Part shown: positions 24,365-35,734 of the stretch, in pieces
Layout of the letters: each line of letters opens with the position of its first letter
How positions within the stretch are numbered: position 1 is the stretch's first letter
DNA from: Cerrena zonata
Taxonomy: Eukaryota > Basidiomycota > Agaricomycetes > Polyporales > Cerrenaceae
Direction: 5' to 3'
DNA: 64,000 bases
Assembly (NCBI GenBank): GCA_038087015.1
Contig: JASBNA010000014.1
Location: 310,001-374,000, forward strand
Notes under the pieces: generated by a model
The model's input: only the letters and a program-made list of their open reading frames with translations
The model's database searches: none
Told to the model about the DNA's origin: nothing
Position numbers and translations under genes: made by a program

Positions 24365-25089
24365 CGACGTTCCGGGCCGAATCCTGGATAAACATGATCA
24401 ATGAGAATTAGTGGCCAATTATATGAACTTGAAAATGGTGGTTACATACCATTATGGCAATACGCAACTTGCTAGAATGTAGCTGACCCAGAGTCGGACA
24501 GCTTTTCTCCGCAGTATAACTGTGCGGCAACGTCACACTAGAAATAGCCTGAGGATGAGCGTGTTACTGGTTAAGGTAAGATTGCAAACCTGGAGGATGA
24601 GGTACGAACTGAACTTAAACTCAAACATTTGAAACAGAGGGTGCAATGTGAAGGACGCAAACGCACCTCAACCACGCACAATTAACCGTGGAGGGGAGGC
24701 GGAAAGTCGCATCGACGTACTTTGATTTTGAAATTCGTTGGTCTCGATCATAACACCACTCCTTCTAATTAGCATGCGTTGCGGGCGAAGTCCTCCAATT
24801 TCACTGCTTGGCCGTACAAATACCAAATACCGTTAATCCCATGGAGATACTGTTGAATAACTAATCGTGCCCTAATGTTTCTCCGAGGCGTGGCTCTCGT
24901 CTGTTTTCTTTCTTGAGAAAGAAGCGCTTGTCATGAACGGGAACAGACTCACTAACCACCGCCTTTTGCCCTAGGACAATACTGTCTAGTCCGAGACATT
25001 GCCCCTATACCCCATTTACTAGCAGTACTTATAGGCAAGGCTGGTCATAATGAGTCGTCACGAAAACTCTGTCTCCGTGTATTATCAAT
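24365..25089. other. intergenic
   Basis: Upstream regions of the divergently oriented epoxide hydrolase copy 2 and the methyltransferase. Only short, unsupported ORFs. Confidence 0.45.
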
Positions 25090-25888
25090 ATGGCCTATCC
25101 GCAAGCCCGAATCAAGGCGACGCTTCTGTTGCTAAACACAATTTGTTGCCAGATTTCTTTCTCGCCACCAAATCCACCAGTGAGCACGTCCGAGCAGCAG
25201 ACCTATTCGAAAGACAGGAAAGCCCGAGATATGCTCCCCGGTGTAGGACGATGGTTACCCTACACATTCAAGGTCAGTATGCCCTCGAGACAATTTTAAA
25301 TACGTCAATAGTGTGCTTACTTTGGGAGACTTCCAGTTGGTCATTCACCTATTTAATTTACTGGATCTATACACAATCCTGAGTTCATTATATCCCGAAC
25401 TCGCGTTCCCCACCCGGATCCATCGTGTTCTAATTCCGAAATCAAATTCGGCGACTCTCGAACTTACCCTACCGTTGGTTGCCGGTTCAGTGCTGATCTA
25501 CGCAGCTACCTTGTTGCGAGTGACATGTTACCGCATGCTCGGACAGCACTTCACATACGAACTTGCCATCCTGAAGGGCCACAAATTAGTGACTACGGGC
25601 CCGTACGAGTGGGTTCGCCACCCTAGCTACTCCGGGATCATTCTGTTTATGATCGGAGTTGCCTTCACACACTTGGGAGAAGGAAGTTGGTGGGTAGAAT
25701 GCGGATTAGAGGATACGATGTTTGGAAAAAGCATGTTAACGGCGTGGACGGCTACTACCGTTGGAGGAGTGGTGCTATCCGTGAGCAGAGTGAAGAAAGA
25801 GGACAAGATACTCCGCGACGAATTCAAGGACGAATGGGATGCTTGGGATGTGAGAACACCTTATGCCTTGATTCCTTTCTTCTATTAA
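25090..25888 (+). CDS. protein-S-isoprenylcysteine O-methyltransferase (ICMT, Ste14 type)
   Basis: Two exons (25090-25272 and 25337-25888) encode 244 residues. The protein is an ER-membrane methyltransferase that caps the C-terminal prenylcysteine of CaaX proteins such as Ras and mating pheromones, using S-adenosylmethionine. The C-terminal half carries the family signature: RVTCYRMLGQHFTYELAI, then GPYEWVRHPSYSGIILFMIG (RHPxY motif), further membrane helices, and KEDKILRDEFKDEWDAW. The N-terminal third is short and only weakly like the family. The start at MAYPQARIKATLLLLNT gives a hydrophobic first segment and is preferred over nearby ATGs. In basidiomycetes lipopeptide pheromone maturation needs this step; that role is inferred. 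Confidence 0.88.
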
Positions 25889-26039
25889 TTGTTATGAGAT
25901 ACTGTACTTACCTGTTCCTTTGTCTTGAGCGCGAACAATAGGTTCAAATGAGATCAGAAATGCTCCTGTCATAGATTATGACTGTAAAAAGTTCTGCGGA
26001 GCTATATACAAACGACTTCTTCGCTGTGCGATGACGCAC

Positions 26040-29000
26040 CTAGTCGTCATCCTCATCGATATCACCGAACTCATACATGCCCAGCCTGTCCCTTCTTAGC
26101 AGCAAGTGATGCCTCGCGAAGTTGCTTGATGACTTGTGGGTACGATGTAAGGTATCTTCCGCAACCCTTCTTGTCAACGCTCGCCAAGCCCTCTCGGACT
26201 AGATCAACGTTAATGCTGCTACCAAGGGGGTTGTCGTCCGATGGGTCGATGATGCGAAGGTGAAGAAGTGGGTTCGATGCTGAGCCCTCTTTGTGGTCCA
26301 CGTTAGCGATCAACTTGCGGTCGCCACAAAGTTGACGGAAACGATCGATAGCTTCGGGGTAGTAATCACTGTCTTCTTTTGGTAGCTTGATGAAGCTGTT
26401 TCCCAAGGTCGTTAAAATACCGGGAAGACAGACGAAGTGAAAAGAACTAGTCACCTTAGGCGTGCATCATGCGCCTGACCAGGCAAACTCCTGAACTTGG
26501 GATCCAACGGTCTGATATCCTTGAATGAGACATTGTCTTGGTTGCCATAGTCAATGAAGGTAACTTCAGCTTCCTTCTTGATTGGGCTCGCACGACGCAC
26601 TCGTGCACGGTACCATGCACCATCTGAGAATTTTGCGGATACAAGGTCTCCACCTTTAGGTACGAAACCAGCAACTGGTGTTGAGACGCCTTTGTGATGC
26701 AGAGAGAAATCGCGCATGAGCTTTTCCAGCGAAGCAATACCTGCCAAAGGGATGAGCAACTATCGCACAGGATTTGTGCGCGTGTATATTTACCTTCAGT
26801 GTTGAGAATTTGGACAGAGAAGGTGAGATCGTTTCGTGGACGAACATCACTAATGATGACGTCAATGAATTCGGTCTTCAACGCAGAACCGTCTGAGTCC
26901 TCAGGGACTTGAGCGGCTTGCTCAGCCTCTTCGTCGTACTCTTTCCAGATCTGTCAAATAGGATTTTGTCAGAATATTCATCAAACATCAAGAGAGTAGA
27001 CATACGTTACGCTTGGCAGCTTTAGCTTCGGCCTGAAAAAACGAAGGTCAACACGGTAAATTCAATAGCTCGGAGGAATAAACAAACTTCAGCATCATAT
27101 AGTTGCTTGACCCATGGTAGACTGTCAGCTGAGTATGAGTGAACAGAAGCCATTCCCTCTTTCACCAAAGTGACCGCAGCGTTCTCAGTTTTATTCAGGA
27201 AGAGAGCACCAATGAAACCACCAGACTTGTCGACATCATAGATCTCAATTTCGGCATCTCGTTGCATGTACCGACGAGTAGCGAAGTCTGACGCTTCAGC
27301 ACCGAAAGGCTCACCCTTCTCGGAAGGGTTTCGTGCTGTACGAGGAGCTCGGATTCCACCGAGGACGAGTGTGAGGGTTTGGTTGTCTTTAGGAAGGAGG
27401 ATTCTATGATGCAAGTGACACTTGAGTGAGGAGAGATATGGAAATTATAAAAACAGACGTACTTGAATCGTGAACCGGCGGCGACATAATCCACAATAGC
27501 GGGAATTCTGCCTTGACGTTTAAACCCATTGACGAATGGAGTCGCACGATGACTCGACTATATAGACACGTGAGATTCGTCGAAACTATGATCAAAGGTT
27601 TGGAAAGGATGATAGGTACCTCGGAGATGTTTAGTGGTTGTCTCGGTGCAGGTTGCTCTTTGCCAGAATGGATTCCACGTTGTTCGGTTACAGCCCTGAA
27701 CCCATATTATGAATGAAGTTAATAATATAAAATTGAAGGAAAGAAGCTCACGCTTGTTCTGCTGCCATAAGCTTATCATAGTCGGGTGATCGGTCTTCAT
27801 CATCACGTTTGTGTCGAACAACACTAGCGAGACCCTTTTCGATGAGCTGTTCAGCAATATTCCTAGAAAATTAGATCAGCAATTTGATGTTGGCACATGA
27901 ATGCATATATACATACGAGCCCTGGGTACTGTAGCGAATAGTAGCACACTCCCTCTCATCGTATTCGCCTTCCTTAGGACGAACGAAATCGATGTGGACT
28001 TTTACATGCTTGCCAATGAGTCGTTTTCGTAAGAATTCACGAGCTTCTTGAGCATAGAATGCTTGCTTAGGGTCTGCAAGCCTAGAAAAAATCTTAGCAC
28101 TGTAAAACCAATCAATCTATGATAAAAACCTACTTCGGTCCACGCGTTGAGCTAAACTGCAAACGCCTTTCCTTACTACCTTCCTTTTCCGAAACGGAGA
28201 TTTGATCACCACTCCAGACACGGGTGACCACGGCATCGAAGGTACGAGGACCACCGCTGACAGCAGCACCATTTGACTTGGCTGAAGGTGCAGCAGCATT
28301 GGCATAAAGACATATACGCTTTTCCTTAGCGGACTTCTCTGCCGCGCGAAGACGCTCCATTCCACCGCTGCTTGCAAGCATGCCGGCATGCCAGTCAACA
28401 ACACGTGCAAGACCAGCAGCAACCAGATGTTCAGCGATGTTACCAGCAGGATGCAGAACTATCGAATAGAGATGATTGAGCCATAGCAAATAATCAAGAG
28501 AAAGATTATATACCTGAGCCGATAAAGATTGTGGCGGAAGGTGGTGGCGCTGATGCATTGGAACCAGCTTGGAATGGTGTAGCAGTTGAAGTGGGTAGTG
28601 AGAGGATTTGTATGCGGACATATCGTTGCAAAAGACGCGACTCGGCAAAGAATTTAGCCTGACAATGTAGATGGTCAAGTCAGAAATTGTAACGTGTTGC
28701 TGGAAGAAGATATGTTACCTCTTCACCCCATTGTTCCGAAACTTCGTCTTGTCTGCTAGATACACGAGGACTGCGTACACCAGCAAGAGCAATGTTTACG
28801 AATTGGTGTTCGCCATCAGGCATGAGCAGACGAGCGCGAATGGTCGAGCCATCCTTTACTTGTTCAACAAGAGCTAAGGTTTAATTTTAGCGAGAAGGCC
28901 AATATGATTAGCTAAATCGAGCAAATAGATACCATCGATGGGTTTGCCCTTCCACTCAGAAATAAATCCTTGCGAGTCTGTTGGCATCATGTAGTTAACT

Positions 29001-29726
29001 TCACGGGCCTGTGTATTCCATTGAGCGACCAAAAATACAATCACTATTATTAAAACAAACCTTAGGACCATGAGGATTCCAGACACCCTTTCCAGCGGCC
29101 TTGGCTTCAGCTTCAAGGTCACGCTTGCGCTGATCTTCCTCTGTAGGCTCCCTCTTGAGTTCCTTCAATTTCGCCCAGCCATTCTTGAGGAGTTCAGAGG
29201 CAAGGTCTACGCCGTTAATTTCTGCGCTACCAATATCTCGTGGTACGTCTTCATTTGGTGGAAGTGAATGCGCAGTTGTGAATGCAATTGGCTTGCCAAC
29301 GGTGAGACCACGGAGGAAGTCGCGAGACTCGAATGCCCATGGCTAAAGAGCAAGAGAGACATTGAGCATGAAGGAAATAGAGCATGTGTATAGAACGCAC
29401 TTCGTCTTCACGAGTAGATGTACCCAAACGAGGAGCAACAATATCTGCTAAATGCAAGACACTAGATGGATTTAAATGAGTGGTGCGAAATAAAACAATC
29501 CGCCAACTAGTGCGTACCGCTCTTTGGGTGCTTGTCCTTGGGCTCCACCAGGTTGGCGCAACACAAGGGAATCACCAGAGATGACAGCTGAATACTCCGT
29601 AATATTCAGTAGGCTATTAACCTCTGTAAATGCATTTAAAGCACATACATTTCACGATCTATAGCCAGATGTGTGAGCGTCCATCGACATATTGTAAAAT
29701 TGGGCACATACCGCCTTGAAGGACAT
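26040..29726 (-). CDS. Tudor-SN / SND1 (multi-SNase plus Tudor domain protein)
   Basis: The protein has about 900 residues in many short exons and consists of four tandem staphylococcal-nuclease-like domains, a Tudor domain and a partial fifth SNase fold. The family binds structured or edited RNA and acts in RNA decay, splicing and stress granules. It begins [18 protein letters not shown], which requires a 10-nt microexon at 29649-29658. SNase repeats include [39 protein letters not shown] and KEGMASVHS. The Tudor core is [11 protein letters not shown] plus [13 protein letters not shown] single extra base near 26079 ends the frame at AGHV. Removing it gives an acidic tail [12 protein letters not shown] ending at 26040, which I take as the true terminus. 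The gene is divergent from bS6m with a 221-bp shared promoter. Confidence 0.93.
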
Positions 29727-29947
29727 AATGCGCAGAGACTAACTAGATTAGATCGAAGAGTACGTGGTAGGGAGAGTATACGTGTTTTCGAGAGCAGACT
29801 TGTGCGATGTGGCAGACAATTTCCGTCATGTGGGGGTCGCGTGCGAGATCGAGGCGGTTTCTCTTTTGGAAGGTGGTTCGCACGCTTGCTTTTCTGAGAA
29901 TTGGCTTCAACAACTCGACTGCCAACGGTGGCTTCATCCTCATCACC
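29727..29947. promoter_or_regulatory. 221-bp bidirectional promoter, Tudor-SN / bS6m
   Basis: The only spacer between two head-to-head genes, so it must hold both promoters unless one start is mis-called. No TATA box is seen on either side, which fits housekeeping genes. Confidence 0.5.
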
Positions 29948-30396
29948 ATGCCTCTCTATCGAATGCTATGTATTAGCCCACATTACCCGGATTCTGTAAG
30001 CACTGTGCTTGCTTAAACCACGAAAATGATTGACCCGAAGTTATAGACCCATATCAAAAAGCTCGTCAAAACCACTGCCTTGCAGGTTATGAACTCAGGT
30101 GGTGTTGTGCGTAATATAAAGTCATGGGGAGCCCTGACGCTGCCACAACGTATGCGGAGACACAAACAAATATACAATGTCGGACAGTACGTTCCATAGG
30201 CACCCTCTCTATATCCCCAGCTCTGACACCATCTAGTTATTGGACTATGACGTTCGATACATCTCCGCGGACACTTAAGGACCTCGGTGCATCGTTACGA
30301 CAAGACCCAGCTGTTATTCGGTGGACAATGTTGAAGCAAGGAGAGAAAGCAGAAGATATCGTTACCACTCGTGAAATGACCGTCAGCGACCGGTGA
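29948..30396 (+). CDS. MRP17: mitochondrial small-subunit ribosomal protein bS6m
   Basis: Three exons (29948-29995, 30047-30186, 30237-30396) give exactly 115 residues, the usual size of fungal bS6m. The protein starts MPLYRMLCISPHYPDS and continues VMNSGGVVRNIKSWGALTLP, PQRMRRHKQIYNVGHYW and MTFDTSPRTLKDLGASL, ending in a region typical of S6 (QDPAVIRWTMLKQG). It binds 16S-like rRNA with bS18m in the mitochondrial 30S platform. Splice sites are canonical and the frame is perfect, so no defect is present. The gene is easily missed because no single ORF exceeds 90 codons. The symbol is the yeast name for the orthologue and is inferred. Confidence 0.88.
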
Positions 30397-30473
30397 CGCA
30401 TCCTGCACTTGTTGCTTAGTCGTTCAGGTCATCTTTTATATGTATTGATATTGATAATCTAATGTCCTTCAGA

Positions 30474-31509
30474 CTACCTTTGGAGTCCATTTTGAAGTAC
30501 GATCGACAGGCAGAAGTTTCTACGCATTCTCAAAACCACGTCTACCAGACTTGTGACTACGTCGACATTATTCAAATCCTCGTCGGCTTCCTTATGCTCG
30601 CCTTCACCATCTGGTCCTGGACGTCGGATCAGCAATGCTCGCAAACCCGCCTTCTGTGCACCATGATAATCACTGTTTTGCAAGTTAGAGCGAGAATCTA
30701 TTCTATTGTAAGGATACACTCACGCTTTCAACTCGTCTCCTACGTGAAGTATGTTTTCCTTGAGCTCGCCAACTGACCGGCCGGCACGAGCGAATATCTC
30801 TCGCTTTGGCTTTTCGACTTCTTCGATTTCACTTATGAGTATTGGTTGTAGGTATTTGGTAATGTCCAAATCGTCGAGGACCGCCACTGCGTTCCCAGAT
30901 AGTAAGTCTAATGGGAAAGATGCGATGTGAGCATAACATACACATTCGTCGGTCCGCGTTGGTTATAAGACCCGTCCTCATACCCAGATGATTTAGATGT
31001 TGCACTATATGAGTATATCTCAGCTTCTTGCTACAACAGATAAATAAAACCTCACTAACAGCAGGGCAATGCATCGTCATAAAGCTCATAACCTTCTTTC
31101 GAACTAAATCGATGTAAGAGTCGCGGAACAATGTGGTCCAGCGAATCGTTCACATCTTGATATTAATAATGAGATGGGTGTTGGAATGAACATTCAATTC
31201 GTCCATACCACTTAGATCTGCACCTGCGCCGATTGCGGTCCGTTTGATGACCTCGCCCCACCATTCATCACTACCACCTTGATAGACAGGTTTCTTTCGC
31301 TGCAATTGCTTCAAAGCTGAGACTCATCAATATTCGACAAGTACAAAGTACAAACAGTGCTCTGTACCGGTTTTGAAAGACCGTTGCAAAGCCCCGGGAT
31401 CGAGAACACCGAGATAAGGCTCAAAGGTTTGAGAGTATTGCACATGGATAGGCAAACGAGGTTTAATCAGGGTGTGTAGTGCATCGAAGGTTACTAGACG
31501 TATCGCCAT
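30474..31509 (-). CDS. HAD-superfamily hydrolase (HDHD3/REG-2-like)
   Basis: A haloacid-dehalogenase-type hydrolase of about 260 residues in several exons. The start is MAIRLVTFDALHTLIKPRLP, where Asp is the predicted nucleophile of motif I. The cap helices contain QGGSDEWWGEVIKRTAIGAG and PRLLHRFSSKEGYELYDD, motif II is in MRTGLITNADRRM, the motif III region is EVEKPKREIFARAG, and motif IV is in DYHGAQKAGLRALLI. The family removes phosphate from small metabolites; the substrate is unknown. In motif I the second acidic residue of the usual D-x-x-D-T pattern is His (DALHT), so either the chemistry differs or another residue serves. It is 77 bp tail-to-tail from bS6m. Confidence 0.82.
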
Positions 31510-31747
31510 TTAACACACAGGTTGTTTATCGTATTAGCCAGGACTGTTTCGTCTCAAGACGAATGTCAGAATAGAGATGCAATGTCACGCTCCTCTTCTG
31601 GACAAGTTGTGTTACTGTGTGACAATACATTCTGTGACGGACGCGATCATGATGTCACTGGCTGAGACTATCATGACCAGTACCGTACCCTCTTTGAAAG
31701 TCGACCGCATCTTGCTCGTAATCCGCCCAACCTATAGTTCTGTGAAA

Positions 31748-33202
31748 ATGATGGAAAAGCCATTCCCGAGGTCAAGCTCTAGCTCTAGCTCCAGCTCTCG
31801 TAGTATCTCTTCTCTAGGCAGCGTACAGAGCCATCTCTCTGCTACTTCATCTCAACAACGTCTTCGCAGTCACTTATATTTCCCCGAAAAGATCGAGGAA
31901 AACGTGTTTACATCTCTAGATGAACTAGAAAGCAACAATATCGCGTCAGAACCCACTTTGCCTCGCGGGAAACTTGTCGTTGAACTTATATCTTTCCTCA
32001 ATCGAGCCTGGTCTAAATATCCTAGGGTAACGCTTTGTGTGCTCGTCTACTGTTCTCTGAGTGCCCTTGTATTCGCTTTCAATATCTCTGGATTTTCTCT
32101 CTATAATCGCACCCCGCTACAAAACAATATTCGTAAGTATAAATATCTGGGAACGCTTGTATCCTGAAATCTTTCGTTCAGCTCCAAGTCCTCCTTTGCT
32201 TGAGAACCTTCCGATCGACCACTTCATGTCCAAGCTTTTCTCTATTCAACCCCCACCAAAAGCACTCCTTCCACACGCGTTAGCGAGTGCCGTCGAGGCC
32301 AATCATGGTACTACCGCCTGTTTATGGACCAAAGATAACGACCTCGACCGTCTGTCAAACTGGGCATCAAGATGGACAGGTTTGAATATTCCCAGTACTG
32401 CCTCGCTTCCAACGATAACAAATTCTCAGAACCCATGTCTGTCGTTGTTACAACGGAATTCGGACCATCTTCTCAGGAATGGAAGACACTCCGTCGCACG
32501 CTATCCAAATTACAAAGTTCCTCATTGCTCAACCAAACGCTGTCCGTTCATCTCCTTCAAGTAGACCGAGATGCTCCCGAAAATCCCAACGCCTACTTGA
32601 ACTTAGCCCGCTTGCTCTCTCCTACGCCTCAAGTAATCTTGTTCCCTGGAAATCTTTCCGTTATCCCTCCAAAGACCTTTCATCGGTCGTTCTTCTCCAA
32701 CACGCCGGGACCGGCTAAAAACAGTACAAAACCAACCCTCTTCACCATACGCTCCCTATCAAGCTTCCCTTTCTCTCCGTTATCACCCATCATGCTCCAC
32801 CGAGATGATCCCCTGTGGTGTACCGAACGCTCATTTTTGTACGTTTCTCGTGAAGCCGATTGGAACGACTGTCTCTGGCAACTCTGGTTGGAACATTTCG
32901 GTGAAATTGATGTGAAGCAAACCTCTGATTGGGTCCGCCCATTCGTACCGGAACCCGATATGTCGCTCCTACCGGTACGTTTCTTTGATCTTTAAATTTG
33001 TCATCGTCGGGACGTTTAGAGGACTGACATTAGCATGCAGGCGAAGCTTCGCAGGAGACTCGGAGGCAAGTTCCGGAGTGAGACTTGTATGCTTGCGACC
33101 AGGCGACTGGCTGCATTACGAGGTCCCCAATCCGGAGGAAAGGATGCGAAGAAGGCGAGGTGGCTCAAGCGGCAGTGTCGTGAATGGATGACCTTAGCAT
33201 AG
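31748..33202 (+). CDS. type II membrane protein of unknown function, possibly glycosyltransferase-like
   Basis: About 430 residues in four exons. A serine run ([10 protein letters not shown], encoded by imperfect agctct repeats) follows the start MMEKPFPR, which I prefer to ATGs upstream because the upstream residues look unconserved. A cytoplasmic acidic segment leads to one membrane helix (VTLCVLVYCSLSALVFAF), then a lumenal domain with LSNWASRWTEPMSVVVTTE, LNQTLSVHLLQVD, PQVILFPGNLSVIPPKTF and WLEHFGEID. The layout, a short cytosolic tail with a single anchor and a lumenal alpha/beta-like domain, is that of Golgi glycosyltransferases. No DxD-type motif is clear, so function is not assigned. 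The protein ends REWMTLA. Confidence 0.7.
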
Positions 33203-33542
33203 GTCGACAATGAATACGTAGACAGAAAAGACTCGAACTGAACGAACGTTTATGTCATTGGTCTGAGAGTGCGACTACTTTCTATTTTGTACAAATATGA
33301 GGTCCCCGATATGAAATGGGTAACAGAGAAACATGATAACATACAGTTACATATACAAGTGTGTGTTTGTTTTGTTGTGGATACTGTGATCATACATATG
33401 CATACAGTGGGGTCGAGATGAGGTGAGAGGAGTCTAGACGCGACTTGCACGGACGAAGGGGTCTAAGGATGGAAAACTATTAGACGGACGACGGAGAGGA
33501 AGGAAAGAAAAACGAAACGAATGAAAAAGAACGAAGCGAAAA

Positions 33543-35079
33543 TTAATACTGTAGTGGCAGTGGGGGTAAAGGTGACATAGCACGAGAACCCTGACCAGTG
33601 GTGTTCGGACGGCGATGTAACCAGGCGGGGATAGGAGATGTAGCTCTTTCACCTCTTTGAGATCGTACGCTGGGAGAACGTGCTCTTGCGGCCGATTGCT
33701 CCTGATCTCTCTCAGAACGTCGGAGGAAAGGCTCTGGATCAGCAGGAACCTGGTTGTTGTTGTTTAACCCTTGGACGCTTCCGGGTGTAGGTGGCAAGTC
33801 TCTCCTAGGAGCTGGCGGATGGTGGCCAGTAATCGTTGGCTCATCGGGCAAGGGATCATTTTGACCATGGAATGGTGATTCTCTAGATGACCTCTCCAAG
33901 GAGTGAGCTCTACTACGGATAGTATGCACCCAATCCCGGGTACGGTCATCGGACTATAGAAAGTAAGAAAAAAGGAGCCACGGTTAGCCATATCGCTCTA
34001 GGAAAAGTCAACGACGGGCAGAATCAACACCTACGTAGCTCGAGACACTCTTGTTCTCAAACTCCGCGGCAACGAATTTGTCGAAGGCTCTAAGAGCATT
34101 TTCGCGTTCCTCCTTACGACCTCTATCTAAGCCCTCCTGGAATCCTTCACTCCATCCAACATTTTTACCCTCCTCGAATCCCGCTAGGCGACCGGCATTG
34201 TAACCTTCCTGTCGACCTTCAGCGTACCCCTCTTCATGACCTTCATCGAAACCTTCGGTATGACCGGCGTCGTACCCTTCATTACGGCCGTCTTCAAAGC
34301 CATCATCGCGTCCGTCGTTATACCGACGCATAAGCTCCAGTTCGCGACCTTCCTGACGACCTTCTTCCCTGGCTTGCCACTCCCGGAGGGCATGTTGAGC
34401 ACGACGCGCATTGTCTCGTTCCTCAGCCGCGTTACGTTCAGACTCGCTCTTCGCACGTTCGAGTCTCACGACGTCATTTTGAGCGCGACGGAGCTCACGG
34501 TCCAGAGAGTCGAGCTGTGCACGGGAGCCGGCCAGCTCTTCTCGTAAACGTACAACTTCCAGTTCAGAGCTGTGTTGCGTAGTTTCAGCTCGTGAGAGCC
34601 GTGTCATGACTTCCCGTGCTTGACTTTCGGCGGCGAAAGCTCGTTTTTCTGCAGAGTCTGCGCGACGCATTTCGCTTTCGAGTCTTTCACCAGTGTTACG
34701 CAAGAGGGCTTTGAGGTGGTGGGCTTGACGTTCCTCTTCCGCGAGGACGAGAGTGAGGATGCTCGTGGCGTCCGAGTCCTTCTCTCTGTCCTTTTCCTTT
34801 CGGCGACCTTCTCTGGTCTTCTCGCTCCTTTCACGAGACGACCCAGCCTCAGAGGCCCGTCTGACCTTTTTATGCCCAATTAGGGACTTCAAGGCGATGG
34901 GATCATGAAGGAGCTCTGATAGCGGTGTAGGGGAATCTGTTGCTTCCCTAACTTCAGAGAGAGTATCATAGTCACTGCCAAAACGCCCATTAAAGCCATA
35001 TGGAACATATCTATGCACAGAGAGCTTACCTGAACGAATTCAAATGACTGAGAGGTGTACGGACTTCCTGAAGGGACAT
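33543..35079 (-). CDS. coiled-coil protein with 17 tandem Gly-X-X-X units
   Basis: Three exons and about 460 residues. The first exon MSLQEVRTPLSHLNS joins YVPYGFNGRF. A charged low-complexity segment (ERSEKTREGRRKEKDREK) follows, then a long predicted coiled coil (SELEVVRLREELAGSRAQLD onward). After it comes an uninterrupted run of 17 GX3 units at 34110-34313, with alternating basic and aromatic residues after each Gly. Past an intron, the C-terminus is disordered and Pro/Arg-rich (PPAPRRDLPPTPGSV) and ends PLPPLPLQY. I do not recognise a named family. GX3 repeats are known from Yae1/Lto1, which form helical hairpins in Fe-S delivery, but the surrounding domains differ. A filament or scaffold role is a guess. 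Confidence 0.8.
34110..34313 (-). repeat. GX3 tetrapeptide repeat array (17 units) inside the coiled-coil gene
   Basis: Glycine occurs at every fourth residue without exception for 68 residues. The residue after Gly runs R,F,R,Y,H,F,H,Y,R,Y,R,F,K,W,F,L,R, which is basic/aromatic alternation for the first 14 units. Positions 3-4 are mostly acidic, Asn or Gln. DNA identity between units is modest, so selection on the protein pattern rather than recent DNA slippage is suggested. Confidence 0.9.
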
Positions 35080-35650
35080 GCTGAGGGTTGGGAGTAGGGT
35101 TCCCGTTAATTTAAGCTTCAACCCTAGTATCGTTGACCTCTCAAGGCTGCCGTGATGCCATGATATAGGTCATGATATGCTTGGATGTCGCTTGTAGGAT
35201 CTTCTGCACCGCAGCGTTCGGAAGACCTGCACGCTGGAAACACGTGTCCACCCCATGATAAAGTACTTTCGAGAGTCGAGACTCGGAAAGGTGCAGGGAG
35301 AAAGCCTGCTTAAAGCTTGAGTATAAATATTGCGCTGATCCTATAGAATATTGCAGTGAGCTCACCGACTGGTCGCCACGGTGGAGTAAGTCTGATAGCC
35401 AACCCTCCCGCGCTGAACAATCCCGAGTACTAGTAGCCGGTGACTACTATACTGGCATCTGCTCAGCCAGAATTTCAAGAGTAATTTACCATCGTCAGAA
35501 AGAACGGGCAGCTGAATTTACATGAAATTTGTGTCATTGAACTTCTCGTTTGAAGCCACAAACTTCAAGAACCATGCGATGGGCCATAGCCATATTATTA
35601 TTCCAATTCCAATTGTGAACATCCACCACCATCATCCTCATCGGGTTTGT
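35080..35650. other. intergenic
   Basis: Promoter side of the coiled-coil gene and upstream flank of a tRNA. A 74-codon minus-strand ORF at 35141-35365 is open but has no recognisable motif and is not called. Confidence 0.4.
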
Positions 35651-35734
35651 GGTGCTATAGTGTAGTGGTTATCACTCGGGATTTTGATTTGCAGCTCAAT
35701 TTCCCGAAACCCAGGTTCGAACCCTGGTAGCACC
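35651..35734 (+). tRNA. tRNA-Gln (UUG) with a short intron
   Basis: Starts GGTGCTATAGTGTAGTGG with D-arm GGTTATCAC. The anticodon stem is CGGGA/TCCCG with loop TTTTGA (anticodon TTG), an intron of about 13 nt after A37, T-arm CCAGG-TTCGAAC-CCTGG and 3' stem TAGCACC. It differs from the copy at 18778-18859 in the intron and in two or so mature positions. Confidence 0.9.

Noticed and set aside
34008..34034. C-terminus VGVDSARR of the coiled-coil protein
   Set aside because: This is intron read-through; the donor gtaggt after SSY joins SDDRTRDWVHT in frame.
34110..34313. The GX3 DNA as a CRISPR-like or satellite array
   Set aside because: Units are 12 nt, diverged in DNA and in frame; the period exists in the protein, not as conserved DNA repeats.
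34236..34547. Plus-strand ORF antisense to the GX3 coiled-coil gene
   Set aside because: It is the complement of a biased coding sequence with no splice sites or start context of its own.
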